Origin: Thermoleophilum album
GTDB taxonomy: Bacteria; Actinomycetota; Thermoleophilia; Solirubrobacterales; Thermoleophilaceae
NCBI RefSeq assembly: GCF_028867705.1
Contig: NZ_CP066171.1
Span: 1,798,001 to 1,862,000, forward strand
Direction: 5' to 3'
DNA: 64,000 bases
In this document: one piece after another, positions 1-9,429 of the stretch
How positions within the stretch are numbered: the first letter of the stretch is position 1
Layout: each line of letters begins with the position of its first letter
Notes under the pieces: model-generated
Database searches by the model: none
What the model was told of the DNA's origin: nothing
The model's input: only the letters and a program-made list of their open reading frames with translations
Translations under genes and position numbers: made by a program

Positions 1-249
1 CTCCTCCGGCGGCTGCGCTGGCCGGCGGTGGTCAACCTCGAGATCGCCGCGCTGCACTCTCCCGACCGACTTCGCCCCCGACAGGTGCGGACCCTCGTGG
101 CGGTCGGGTGGGAGATCGCGTCGCACACGCTCACGCACCCCGATCTCACACGCACAGGTACGGCCTAGCTCGAGCGTGAGCTACGCGGATCGCGACGCGC
201 GATCGCACGCCTTTTCGGTGTCCTGCCCACCGCGATCCAGTCGCGCTGA
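1..249 (+). pseudogene. Decayed C-terminal part of a polysaccharide deacetylase (NodB family)
   Basis: Reading frame 1 from the window edge encodes a NodB-like segment with the hallmark SHTLTHPDLT metal-binding motif (two His separated by three residues) at codons 41-50. The frame then hits TAG at 166-168. The same frame resumes after the stop with LERELRGSRRAIARLFGV, which is how intact deacetylases continue after this motif, and hits a second stop (TGA) at 247-249. The later part of the catalytic domain is absent. The homology running through the stop is seen; calling it a nonsense-inactivated remnant is inference. The upstream part lies outside the window, so a programmed or sequencing cause cannot be excluded. 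Confidence 0.6.
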
Positions 250-357
250 GGCGGATCATTTTCGCCCGCGACGAGCCGTTGCCGAGCCTCTTCGCGCTGC
301 TCTCACACGCTGCAGGCCGCCGCGCACCGAGCGCGGCGAGCCTGACGGCGCCTGCCT

Positions 358-1143
358 TCAGCCCTCGCGCTCGCGCATCCGCTTCAGCGCCTGGAGCAGC
401 AACTTGCGGTGCATGGCGGCGATCAGATCGTGCAGCGGATCGATGCCGGCCTCGATCAGGGCGACGGCGCTCTCGGTCGGCATCCGCCCGACCAAGCGCT
501 CCATCAGCACCGCGATCTCCTCGCGCGCGAGCTCCTCGAGCAGGCGCTTGTAGCGCAGCGTGTCGTAGACCGTGAAACCGAGGCGCTCGTCGTAGCCACC
601 GGCGCGGAAGCGGCCGATCGCCTCGACGATCTGCACATCGAGCGGCGCGTAACCCTGCTCGTCGGGCGAGAGCACACCGAGCTCGGCAAGCCGGTCCAGC
701 ACCGCGCCGGGAACGCCGTAGCGCTGCTCTAGCTCGGCACGCGACACCCGCTCGCGCTCGCCGGCGAGAGCACGCTCGAGGATGCGGTCCTCGAGTTCGA
801 CGAGCGCACGCGCCCGCTCTGGATCCTGTTCGAGCATCGCTTTGATCAACCGCAGCGGGAGGAAGCGCTCTTCCTGCAGCTGTTTGATGAGCTTGATGCG
901 GTCGACGAACTCGCGCGGGTAGTAGGCCATGTTGCGCGAGGTCTTGACCGGCTCGGGCAGCAAGCCCTCGCGCAGGTAGTGCTTGATCGTCGCGGTGCTG
1001 ACACCGCTCTCGCGCGCAAGTTCGCTGATCTTGAGCAGCCCGTCGCGCTGCGAGCGCCCGCCCGGGCGCTCGACCGCCACCCCAGCGCGCGCAGCGCGGG
1101 TCGCCTTGCTTTCCCCGTCCTTGCGCGTCGCCGCTCGGCTCAC
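358..1143 (-). CDS. MerR family transcriptional regulator
   Basis: A 261-residue protein. A MerR-type winged helix-turn-helix lies at about residues 36-105: LKISELARESGVSTATIKHY followed by REGLLPEP and a YYPREFVDRI wing. A long helical C-terminal region of about 150 residues replaces the usual short coiled coil and has no cysteine metal or redox site, so it probably senses an organic ligand such as an acyl-CoA. The start overlaps the stop of the upstream racemase-like gene by 4 bases (ATGA), making this the last gene of the crotonase-carboxylase-BKACE-racemase operon. MerR proteins in liu-type operons regulate branched-chain acyl-CoA catabolism; a local regulatory role here is inferred from position. 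The N-terminal 35 residues are basic and probably disordered. Confidence 0.85.
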   Translation of the reverse strand: MSRAATRKDGESKATRAARAGVAVERPGGRSQRDGLLKISELARESGVSTATIKHYLREGLLPEPVKTSRNMAYYPREFVDRIKLIKQLQEERFLPLRLIKAMLEQDPERARALVELEDRILERALAGERERVSRAELEQRYGVPGAVLDRLAELGVLSPDEQGYAPLDVQIVEAIGRFRAGGYDERLGFTVYDTLRYKRLLEELAREEIAVLMERLVGRMPTESAVALIEAGIDPLHDLIAAMHRKLLLQALKRMREREG

Positions 1144-2351
1144 GCGGTCGCCCGTTCGGCACTCGGCCGCGCTACGACCCCGCGCTCGCTGAGCGCCGCG
1201 ATCTCCTCTGCGCTATATCCCAGTTCGCGCAACACCTCGTCAGTATGTTCGCCGAGCGACGGTCCTGGTCCCGCGGGGGCGCCCGGCGTGCGCGAGAGCT
1301 TCACCGGGACGCCAAGCACACGCACCGGACCGGCCCCCGGTTGTTCGATCTCGACGACCATCTCGCGCTCGCGAACGAGCTCCGACGACAGCGCTTCGCT
1401 GAGCTCGAGCACCGGCTCGAGGCAGCAGTCGTGCTCGGCACCGAACTGCGCCCACTCCTCGCGCGTGCGCTCCTTGAAGATCCGCTCGAGCTCGCGCCGC
1501 GTCTCGGAGTCGGGGCCGTCGAACTGGCGCTCGATCAGGTCCTCGCGGCCGATGCCACGACAGAACGCTTGCCAGAACTTGGGCTCGAGAGCGCCCAACG
1601 CCACCCAGCCATCCTTGCACGGGTAGGGTCGGTAGCAGACGAGCCCGCCCGCCAGCTCGAGCAAGCCGCGGCGCGGCTCCTGGCCGTCGCAGAAGTAGCG
1701 CGCCGCGACCATCGCCAGCCACGACAGCGCACCGTCGGTCATCGAAACGTCGACGAACTGGCCTTCGCCCGAGCGCTCGCGCTCCCACAGCGCCGCCATG
1801 ATCCCGAACGCCGCCATCAGCGAGCCGCCGCCGATGTCGGCGATCTGCACCGCGGCCTGCACCGGCGGTCCGTCCTTGTCACCGGTCAAGCCGAGGATGC
1901 CATTGAGAGCCAAATAGTCCATGTCGTGCCCGGGGCGGTCGCGCAGCGGGCCGGTCTGTCCGTAGCCGGTTATCGCGCAGTAGACGAGGCGGGGGTTCTC
2001 GCGCCGCAAGCGCTCGTAACCGACACCCAGGCGATCCATCACGCCCGGGCGGAACGACTCGACCAGCACGTCGTACTCGCGCACCAGCCGCAACAGCACC
2101 TCGCGACCAGCCTGCTCCTTGAGGTTCAGGCGCAGCGATCGCTTGCCGCGGTTGAGAGCCAAGAACAAGGCCGACGCCGCCGACCGCTCGGCGCCCTCGT
2201 AGTGGGGCGGCGACCAGCGCACATAGTCGCCCATGCCGGTGTCCTCGACCTTCAGAACCTCGGCGCCGAAGTCGGCGAGCAGCATCGTGCAGAAACCGCC
2301 CGGCAAAAGGCGCGAGAGGTCGAGCACCTTGATCCCCGATAGAGCTCCCAT
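1140..2351 (-). CDS. Family III CoA-transferase fold protein, alpha-methylacyl-CoA racemase-like
   Basis: A 403-residue CaiB/BaiF-fold protein. The motif GHDMDYLALNG (residues 141-151) supplies His142, and ADIGGGS supplies Asp172. The pair is spaced 30 residues apart, as in the catalytic His126/Asp156 pair of mycobacterial alpha-methylacyl-CoA racemase, whereas true CoA-transferases use a single Asp. This favours epimerisation of 2-methyl-branched acyl-CoAs, which must be in the S form before acyl-CoA dehydrogenation. It sits in the operon with a carboxylase beta subunit, a crotonase and BKACE, opposite two acyl-CoA dehydrogenases, and overlaps the MerR gene downstream. The racemase assignment is inferred from the residue pair; a CoA-transferase role remains possible. 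Confidence 0.8.
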   Translation of the reverse strand: MGALSGIKVLDLSRLLPGGFCTMLLADFGAEVLKVEDTGMGDYVRWSPPHYEGAERSAASALFLALNRGKRSLRLNLKEQAGREVLLRLVREYDVLVESFRPGVMDRLGVGYERLRRENPRLVYCAITGYGQTGPLRDRPGHDMDYLALNGILGLTGDKDGPPVQAAVQIADIGGGSLMAAFGIMAALWERERSGEGQFVDVSMTDGALSWLAMVAARYFCDGQEPRRGLLELAGGLVCYRPYPCKDGWVALGALEPKFWQAFCRGIGREDLIERQFDGPDSETRRELERIFKERTREEWAQFGAEHDCCLEPVLELSEALSSELVREREMVVEIEQPGAGPVRVLGVPVKLSRTPGAPAGPGPSLGEHTDEVLRELGYSAEEIAALSERGVVARPSAERATA

Positions 2352-2393
2352 CGCTTCCCCTCCTCCGTCGCTGGTGAGTCTTGGCGGCCGGCG

Positions 2394-3314
2394 CTAGGCG
2401 CGAGCACCGCCCGCGACCTCGGCGAAGACACCGACCTCGCGCCGCGGGACGCCGAGCAGCTCGCGCGCCTCCGCCACCGTCGCCGGGCGGCGGCCGACGG
2501 CTTCGACGATCTTCCGCGCTTGCGCGATCAGATCCCCGTTGGAGCGCGCCATCTCGCCGTTCGGCAGATAGAAGTTGTCCTCGAGACCGGCACGGACGTT
2601 GCCGCCGCTCGCCGCGGCGGCGGCGATCAGCCGCCACTGGTCGCGGCTGATGCCGATCACCCCCCAGTTGTTGCGCGACTCGGCGCCACCCGGCACCTCG
2701 TCGGCCATGTAGCGCAGGTGGCGCGGTGTCGCGGGGATGCCGCCGAGCACGCCCATCACGCACTGCACCTGCAGGGGCTCCTCGACCAAGCCCATGTCGA
2801 TCAGCGGCGCGAGGCTCGCCACGTGACCGACGTCGAAACACTCGTGCTCGGGACGGATACCGAGCTCGCGCATCGCCCGGCAGAACTCGATGATGGTGTC
2901 GAACGAGTTCTCGAACACCATCTTGAAGACGAAGTCCTTGCGCCGCGGCGAGTACTTGGCGTAGTTCATCGAGCCCATGTTCAGCGCGGCGACGTCCGGA
3001 CGGAGCTCGCGCAGGTAGGCGATCCGCTTCTCGACCGGCACCCCTACCGCCCCGGTCGAGTAGTTGATGATCACGTCGCCGACCTCTTCCAGGATCGCGC
3101 GCGTAATAGCGCGGAAGTCCTCGATCTCGAAACTCGGCGTGCCGTCGGGGCGGCGGGCGTGGATGTGGATCATCGCCGCGCCCTCGTCGACCGCCCGACG
3201 TGCTTCGGCGGCGTACTCCTCCGGCGTGTAAGGGATCGCCGGACACTGCGCGCGGTTCGCCACGACGCCGGAGATCGCGCACGTGATGATGCAAGCGTCC
3301 TCGAAGCGGCTCAC
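2394..3314 (-). CDS. BKACE family beta-keto acid cleavage enzyme (DUF849)
   Basis: A 306-residue TIM-barrel protein of the DUF849/BKACE family. These zinc enzymes condense a beta-keto acid with acetyl-CoA and split it into acetoacetate and a new acyl-CoA; the founding member is 3-keto-5-aminohexanoate cleavage enzyme. The zinc-binding His-x-His motif is visible as MIHIHARRPDG (His50, His52). The segment GVLGGIPATPRHLRYM and the C-terminal GLEDNFYLPNGE are also typical of the family. The substrate cannot be read from sequence. Its place between a carboxylase beta gene and a racemase-like gene suggests it handles a beta-keto acid from branched-chain acyl breakdown and links it to CoA metabolism without thiolase. 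Confidence 0.88.
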   Translation of the reverse strand: MSRFEDACIITCAISGVVANRAQCPAIPYTPEEYAAEARRAVDEGAAMIHIHARRPDGTPSFEIEDFRAITRAILEEVGDVIINYSTGAVGVPVEKRIAYLRELRPDVAALNMGSMNYAKYSPRRKDFVFKMVFENSFDTIIEFCRAMRELGIRPEHECFDVGHVASLAPLIDMGLVEEPLQVQCVMGVLGGIPATPRHLRYMADEVPGGAESRNNWGVIGISRDQWRLIAAAAASGGNVRAGLEDNFYLPNGEMARSNGDLIAQARKIVEAVGRRPATVAEARELLGVPRREVGVFAEVAGGARA

Positions 3315-3360
3315 GTTCTCCCTCCTCCCGGTTCGCTCTCGAAAGCCCTCGCCGCCACGC

Positions 3361-3417
3361 TCAAACCGGCATCACGCCGTCAAACCGGCATCACGCCGTC
3401 AAACCGGCATCACGCCG
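3361..3417. repeat. Three perfect tandem copies of a 19-bp unit at a stop codon
   Basis: The unit TCAAACCGGCATCACGCCG occurs three times with no interruption (3361-3379, 3380-3398, 3399-3417). The copy at 3399-3417 encodes the last residues (GVMPV) and the stop of the carboxylase beta gene on the minus strand. The other two copies lie in the gap before the BKACE gene. There are no spacers, so it is not a CRISPR. Confidence 0.95.
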
Positions 3418-5087
3418 TGCTTCTTGCGCGGTCGCTCGACCCGCTTGCCCTCGGCCATCTCGAGCGCGCGGATGATCGTCGGGCGCGTCTCGCGGGGATC
3501 GATGATGTCGTCGATCATCGCGTTGCCAGCGGCGATGTAGGGATCGATCGTGCGGCGAATGCCTTCGATTAGCTGCGCGCGCGTGGCGTCGGGGTCGTCG
3601 GAAGCTTCGATCTGCTTGCGAAAGATGATGTTCACCGCGCCCTCGGGCCCCATCACCGAGATCTCGGCCGACGGCCAGGCGACGATCAGGTCGGGCTCGT
3701 ACGCCTTGCCGCACATCACGTAGTAGCCGGCGCCGTACGCCTTGCGGATGATCACCGTGATCTTCGGCACCGTCGCCCGCGAGACGGCGTAGAGCATCTT
3801 GGCGCCGTGACGGATGATCCCCTCGCGCTCGACTTTCGTGCCGACCATGAAGCCGGGCACGTCCTGGAGGAAGACGAGCGGGATGTTGAAGGCGTCGCAG
3901 AGGTTGATGAAGCGCGCTGCTTTGTCGGCGGAGTCGTTTTCGAGAATGCCGCCGAGGTGCTTGGGCTGGTTCGCGACGATGCCCACCGGCCGCCCGCCCA
4001 TTCGCGCCAGACAGGTGATGATCGTGCGCGCGAAGCGCGGCTTGATGTCGAAGATCTCGCCGTCGTCGACGATGCGACGGATGACGTCGTACATGTCGTA
4101 GGGGTGCCGCGGCGAATCGGGCAGGATGTCGAGCAGCTCCTCGTCCATGCGGTCGACGGGGTCACTCGTCTCGCGCCGCGGTGGCTGCTCGTCGCAGTTC
4201 TGCGGGAAGAACGAGAGGTAGCGCTTGATCGCGGCGATGCACTCCTCGTCGGAGGCGACCTCGAGGTCGCCGACTCCCGAGACGCGACAGTGCACCTTGG
4301 CGCCGCCTAGCTCTTCTTGCGTGACGTCCTCGCCGGTCACGGCGCGCACGAGGTGCGGTCCGGCGAGCGCCATCGAGCCGCGGCCCGACACCATCGGCAC
4401 GAAATCGGCGAGGCCGGGAATGTAGGCGGTGCCGGCCGCACAAGGTCCCATCAGGGCGGCGATCTGGGGGACCACGCCGCTCATGATCACCTCTTCGCGG
4501 AAGAGGTCGCCCGAGCCGGCGAACAGCGATCCCGCTGCCTCCTGGATGCGCGCCCCCGCCGAGTCGAGCAGCCAGATCATCGGGATCCGCTTCTCGAGCG
4601 CCATCTTGCGTAGGCGCTGCACCTTGAGCTCGCCGGTCATTCCCATCGAGCCGGCCATGACGGTGAAGTCGTAGGCGGCGCAGCAGGCAAGCCGACCGTC
4701 GATCTTGCCGAAGCCGCAGATCACACCATCGGCAGGGGCGTCCTTGCCTTCCATCGCCCGCTGCGAGAAGTGCGGGCGGCCGTGGATGCCGATCTCGGTG
4801 AAGGTGCCCTCGTCGAAAAGCAGCGCCAGGCGCTCGCGCGCCGTGAGCTTGCCCTTGGCGTGCTGTTCGGCGATCTTCTCGGGTCCGCCGCCGAGCTTGA
4901 TCCTTGCGCGCCGCTCGTGGAGTTCCTCGACGAGCGTTCGCAACGGCGGGCGAGCTACCAGTTCGCCGGCGCCGGCGCGAGCGGGCCGTTGCCCGCCCGC
5001 GCCGGCCGCAGCGGCCGAACCCGCCCCTCGTTCGCCCCCGGTTGCGGGGCGGGTGTCCTCCTCCCTCAAGCCTTGGTCAGCCATCAT
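3399..5087 (-). CDS. Acyl-CoA carboxylase, carboxyltransferase (beta) subunit
   Basis: A protein of about 562 residues of the propionyl/acetyl-CoA carboxylase beta family, which transfers carboxyl groups from biotin to an acyl-CoA. It has both crotonase-like halves. The N half contains ADGVICGFGKIDGR, SMGMTGELKVQR and DSAGARIQEAAGS; the C half contains QDVPGFMVGTKVEREGIIRHG, RKAYGAGYYVM and MGPEGAVNI, the acyl-CoA and carboxybiotin oxyanion segments. About 60 N-terminal residues are Ala/Gly/Arg-rich. ATG at 5087 overlaps the crotonase stop (ATGA) and follows an AAGGGG ribosome site, so it is preferred to GTG at 5099. No biotin carboxylase is present in the window, and the only carrier domain is the separate gene at 13556. 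The chosen substrate is unknown. Confidence 0.9.
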   Translation of the reverse strand: MMADQGLREEDTRPATGGERGAGSAAAAGAGGQRPARAGAGELVARPPLRTLVEELHERRARIKLGGGPEKIAEQHAKGKLTARERLALLFDEGTFTEIGIHGRPHFSQRAMEGKDAPADGVICGFGKIDGRLACCAAYDFTVMAGSMGMTGELKVQRLRKMALEKRIPMIWLLDSAGARIQEAAGSLFAGSGDLFREEVIMSGVVPQIAALMGPCAAGTAYIPGLADFVPMVSGRGSMALAGPHLVRAVTGEDVTQEELGGAKVHCRVSGVGDLEVASDEECIAAIKRYLSFFPQNCDEQPPRRETSDPVDRMDEELLDILPDSPRHPYDMYDVIRRIVDDGEIFDIKPRFARTIITCLARMGGRPVGIVANQPKHLGGILENDSADKAARFINLCDAFNIPLVFLQDVPGFMVGTKVEREGIIRHGAKMLYAVSRATVPKITVIIRKAYGAGYYVMCGKAYEPDLIVAWPSAEISVMGPEGAVNIIFRKQIEASDDPDATRAQLIEGIRRTIDPYIAAGNAMIDDIIDPRETRPTIIRALEMAEGKRVERPRKKHGVMPV

Positions 5088-5887
5088 CGCCCCTTCCACT
5101 GCGGCTCGCGCTTCTCGAAGAAAGCACGCACACCCTCCTGGATGTCCTCGGTCGTGAAGGCGAGCGAGAGCTGGCTGCGCAGATATTCGAGCGCCTGGTC
5201 GAGCGGCATGTCGAGCTGGCGGTACATCGCCTCCTTGCCAAGGCGCATGATCACCGGCGACTTCGCGGCCAAGCGGCCGGCCCAGTCGTCGACCACTTCC
5301 CAGAAGCGGTCGGCGGCTACGACGCGGTTGACGATGCCGAGCCGCTCGGCCTCGTGCGCGTCGATCCGCTCGCCGAGCAGCAGCAGCTCGTTGGCACGCT
5401 TGCGCGGCACGTTGCGGTAGATCAGCGCCATGATCATGAACGGAAAGGCGCCGACGTTGATCTCGGGGGTGCCGAACTCTGCTCCCTCGCGGGCGATCAC
5501 GAGGTCGCAGGCGAGCGCGAGACCGAGCGCCCCGGCGAGCACGTGACCGTTCGCGGCGCAGATCGTCGGCTTGCCAAGGCCGAGCAGGGCGCGAAAGAGG
5601 CGTGGGAAGCGTTCCGTGCCGAAGTGCTTGTGCACCAGCGGCACGTCGGCAGCGAACGCATCGAGGCTCGCGCCCGCTGAGAAGACGCGCTCGTGCGACG
5701 ACGTCAGTACTAGGCAGCGGACGGCGTCGTCACTGCGGGCGCGTGCCAGCGCGTCCTCGAGCTCGCCCATCAGTTCGGCGGTGAGGGCGTTGCGGTTCTC
5801 GGGGCTTGCCAGCGTTACGCGCGCCACACCGCGCTCGTCGACCTCGTAGCGGATCGATCGGTATCCGCCGTCTTGCTCTGCCGTCAT
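5084..5887 (-). CDS. Crotonase (enoyl-CoA hydratase/isomerase) family protein with one catalytic Glu
   Basis: A protein of about 267 residues with the crotonase fold. The CoA-binding oxyanion segment FSAGASLDAF and the helix-capping NGHVLAGALGLALACD are visible. Hydratases normally carry one Glu in the GGGxELA segment and another in a PE motif. Here the first position is replaced (AGALGLA), while the second is kept (FGTPEINVG). Single-Glu members are often isomerases or other crotonase types rather than hydratases, so the reaction is uncertain. The start at 5887 is preferred because GGAGAAGGGG lies just before the ATG; an in-frame upstream start at 5944 would add 19 unconserved residues. It is the first gene of the minus-strand operon. 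Confidence 0.82.
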   Translation of the reverse strand: MTAEQDGGYRSIRYEVDERGVARVTLASPENRNALTAELMGELEDALARARSDDAVRCLVLTSSHERVFSAGASLDAFAADVPLVHKHFGTERFPRLFRALLGLGKPTICAANGHVLAGALGLALACDLVIAREGAEFGTPEINVGAFPFMIMALIYRNVPRKRANELLLLGERIDAHEAERLGIVNRVVAADRFWEVVDDWAGRLAAKSPVIMRLGKEAMYRQLDMPLDQALEYLRSQLSLAFTTEDIQEGVRAFFEKREPQWKGR

Positions 5888-5995
5888 CCCCTTCTCCGGA
5901 AGTTGTGCTGGCTTCGCGGCCGGTTGTCGCTGACTCGCACGCACGCTGCGTGCGACTGCTGCGCCCGCACCGTACCACGAAAAGCAGAAAGTGGG

Positions 5996-6035
5996 AAGTA
6001 CGACTGTTTACTTTTCGCGCCGTTCGCGCTACCGT
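5996..6035 (+). promoter_or_regulatory. Putative promoter and inverted repeat for the acyl-CoA dehydrogenase gene
   Basis: In the divergent gap between the crotonase operon and the dehydrogenases, a −35-like TTTACT (6007-6012) lies 17 bases before a −10-like TACCGT (6030-6035). That −10 ends 7 bases before the ATG, implying a leaderless transcript. A perfect inverted repeat AAGTA-N8-TACTT (5996-6013) overlaps the −35 and is a candidate operator, perhaps for the MerR protein of the operon. The elements are seen; their function is inferred. Confidence 0.45.
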
Positions 6036-6042
6036 GCCTGCC

Positions 6043-7230
<1,188 letters not shown>

Positions 7231-8397
7231 GTGCTCGAAGGGAACGGCGAGCGCCGACCGGTCCCGCCTTTCGAGGACCGGCACGAACAGCTGCGGGCGC
7301 GGGTGCGCGAGTTCGTCGAGCGCGAACTCGCGCCCCACGCCGACGCTTGGGAGCGCGAACGGTTCTTCCCTAACTCGGTCTTTCGGCGGATGGGCGAGCT
7401 CGGGCTGCTCGGGCTCAAGTACCCGCACGAATACGGCGGCGCCGGCGGCGACTGGGTCGACGAGGCCGTCCTCTGCGAGGAGCTGGCGCGCTGCGGCTCG
7501 GGAGGAGTGGCGGCCGGTATCGGCGCGCACATCGGCATCGCCACGCCGCCGGTGTGGAAGTTCGGCAGCGAGGAGCAAAAGCGCCGCTATCTGGCCCCTG
7601 CGATCCGTGGCGAGAAGATCGCCGCGCTCGCGATCACCGAGCCCGACGCGGGCTCAGACGTCGCCGCGATCCGCACCACGGCCACGCGCACCCAAAGCGG
7701 CTGGGTGTTGCGCGGCGCGAAGACCTACATCACCAACGGCGTACGCGCCGACTACTTCGTGCTCGCCGCCCGCACGCGCCCCGAGGGCGGGCACCAGGGA
7801 CTTTCGTTTTTCATCGTCGACAGCGACCTTCCGGGCGTTTCGCGCCGGCCGCTTGCGAAGCTCGGCTGGCACGCCTCCGACACCGCCGAGATCGCGCTCG
7901 ACGACGTCGAGCTACCGGCCGACGCGCTGCTCGGGGAAGAGCACCGCGGCTTCTACTTGATCATGGCCAACTTCCAGTGGGAGCGGCTGCTGATGGCGCT
8001 GGGCGCGATCGGTTCGATGCGCGTTCTGGTCGAACGCGTGGTCGAGCGCGCGAAGTCGCGGCCGGTTGGCGGGCGCCCGCTTGTAGCTCGGCAAGCGATC
8101 CGTCACCGCATCGCTGAGATGGCGACGCTGCTTCACGCGGGCGAGGCGCTTACGTACCACGCGCTGCGCCTGTTCGCCGCGGGCACCGACGCGGTGCGCG
8201 AGGTCACCGAGGCGAAGCTGTTCACGCAACGCGCCGCTGTCCGTGTCGCCGACGCCTGCTTGCAGATCTACGGCGGCGCCGGCTACACCGGCGCCGACGG
8301 CATCGAACGGGCTCTGCGCGATCTTCGTCTCGGTCCGATCGGCGGTGGCACCGACGAGATCATGCGCGAGATCGTCGGGCGGTCGCTGGGGCTGTAG
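7231..8397 (+). CDS. Acyl-CoA dehydrogenase, isovaleryl/long-chain type (second copy)
   Basis: A 388-residue paralogue of its upstream neighbour, starting with GTG directly after that gene's TAG and so translationally coupled. It keeps ITEPDAGSD, GAKTYITNG, KLGWHASDTAEI and the C-terminal YGGAGYTGADGIERALRD. As in the first copy, the YEGT Glu is absent (GGGTDEIM), and the base is expected to be the Glu of FQWERL (Glu251). Divergence between the two copies suggests different chain lengths, or a hetero-complex as known for some actinobacterial FadE pairs; neither can be decided from sequence. There is no clear ribosome site of its own. Confidence 0.92.
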   Translation: MLEGNGERRPVPPFEDRHEQLRARVREFVERELAPHADAWERERFFPNSVFRRMGELGLLGLKYPHEYGGAGGDWVDEAVLCEELARCGSGGVAAGIGAHIGIATPPVWKFGSEEQKRRYLAPAIRGEKIAALAITEPDAGSDVAAIRTTATRTQSGWVLRGAKTYITNGVRADYFVLAARTRPEGGHQGLSFFIVDSDLPGVSRRPLAKLGWHASDTAEIALDDVELPADALLGEEHRGFYLIMANFQWERLLMALGAIGSMRVLVERVVERAKSRPVGGRPLVARQAIRHRIAEMATLLHAGEALTYHALRLFAAGTDAVREVTEAKLFTQRAAVRVADACLQIYGGAGYTGADGIERALRDLRLGPIGGGTDEIMREIVGRSLGL

Positions 8398-8486
8398 GAC
8401 CTCAGAAACGTCGAAAGCGGAGGGTGAATAGCATGCGCCGCCACCGTTTCCGAGCAAAGGCCTGAAGGAAGGGGAAGGAGCTAGAG

Positions 8487-9314
8487 ATGGGAGTCCTCGA
8501 CGGCAAGGCAGCAATCGTCACCGGTTCGGCGCGCGGTATCGGTCGTGCGACGGCAGAGCTGCTCGCCGAGCACGGCGCCAAGGTCCTGATCAACGACCTC
8601 GACGCCGACGTCGCGCAGCAGGCAGCGTCCGAGATCCAGGGCGAGACCACTGTCTTCGCCGGCGACCTGACCAAGGAGGGTGTGCCGGATCAGCTCGTCA
8701 AGAAGGCCGTCGACGAGTTCGGCCGTCTCGACATCATCGTCAACAACGCCGGTTACACCTGGGACGGCGTGCTCCACAAGATGTCGGACGAGCAGTTCCA
8801 GGCGATGCTCGACATCCACACGGTGGTGCCCTTCCGAATCATCCGCGCTGCGGCGCCCTACATGCGCGACGTAGCGAAGCAGGAGCTCGCGGAGGGCAAG
8901 GAGGTCTTCCGCAAGATCGTCAACGTCAGCTCCACCTCGGGAATGATGGGCAACGCCGGCCAGGCCAATTACTCGGCGGCCAAGCTGGGCGTTGTCGGCC
9001 TCACCAAGACGCTCGCGAAGGAGTGGGGCCAGTTCAAGATCAACGTCAACGCTGTCGCCTTCGGCTTTGTCGAGACGCGCCTCACCGCAGCGAAGGAGCA
9101 GGGCGAGAAGCTCGAGATCGAGGGCAAGGAGATCGAGCTCGGCATCCCCGAGCAGATGCGCCAGATGGCGCGAATGCTCATCCCGCTCGGCCGCCCGGCG
9201 ACGCCCGAGGAGGCCGCAGGTGTGATCTTCTTCCTCTGCTCGCCGTGGTCGAACTACGTGCACGGGCAGGTGATCAACTGCACCGGCGGCATGTTCGGCG
9301 GCATGTACTTCTGA
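8487..9314 (+). CDS. SDR family oxidoreductase, FabG-like (3-oxoacyl/3-hydroxyacyl reductase)
   Basis: A 275-residue classical short-chain dehydrogenase. The Rossmann motif VTGSARGIGRATAEL is at residues 13-27, followed by NNAGYTWDG, the catalytic Ser in VNVSSTSGM and Tyr/Lys in ANYSAAKLGVVG. An insert near residues 130-145 (KQELAEGKEVFRKI) and the C-terminal tail GGMFGGMYF are unusual for FabG and resemble short-chain 3-hydroxyacyl-CoA dehydrogenases. A strong GGAAGGAG ribosome site precedes the ATG. Behind two acyl-CoA dehydrogenases it probably oxidises or reduces the 3-hydroxy/3-keto acyl-CoA step. A rho-independent terminator follows, so it ends this transcription unit. Confidence 0.88.
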   Translation: MGVLDGKAAIVTGSARGIGRATAELLAEHGAKVLINDLDADVAQQAASEIQGETTVFAGDLTKEGVPDQLVKKAVDEFGRLDIIVNNAGYTWDGVLHKMSDEQFQAMLDIHTVVPFRIIRAAAPYMRDVAKQELAEGKEVFRKIVNVSSTSGMMGNAGQANYSAAKLGVVGLTKTLAKEWGQFKINVNAVAFGFVETRLTAAKEQGEKLEIEGKEIELGIPEQMRQMARMLIPLGRPATPEEAAGVIFFLCSPWSNYVHGQVINCTGGMFGGMYF

Positions 9315-9339
9315 GCTGCGCCAGACCTACGACTCGAGG

Positions 9340-9370
9340 GGCGGCGGCCTTAGGCCGCCGCCTTTCCTTT
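9340..9370 (+). terminator. Rho-independent terminator after the FabG-like gene
   Basis: A perfect 10-bp GC stem (GGCGGCGGCC / GGCCGCCGCC) with a TTA loop is followed by TTTCCTTT. It lies 26 bases after the stop at 9314 and closes the dehydrogenase-reductase transcript. Confidence 0.85.
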
Positions 9371-9429
9371 GCCCGCTCGACGCGCGCCCGTGAACAGGCG
9401 CCCGAGAGCGGGCGCTCGAAAGCGGACGC

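Noticed and set aside
3361-3417. Short CRISPR-like array.
   Set aside because: The three units are directly abutting with no spacers, and no cas genes are present.
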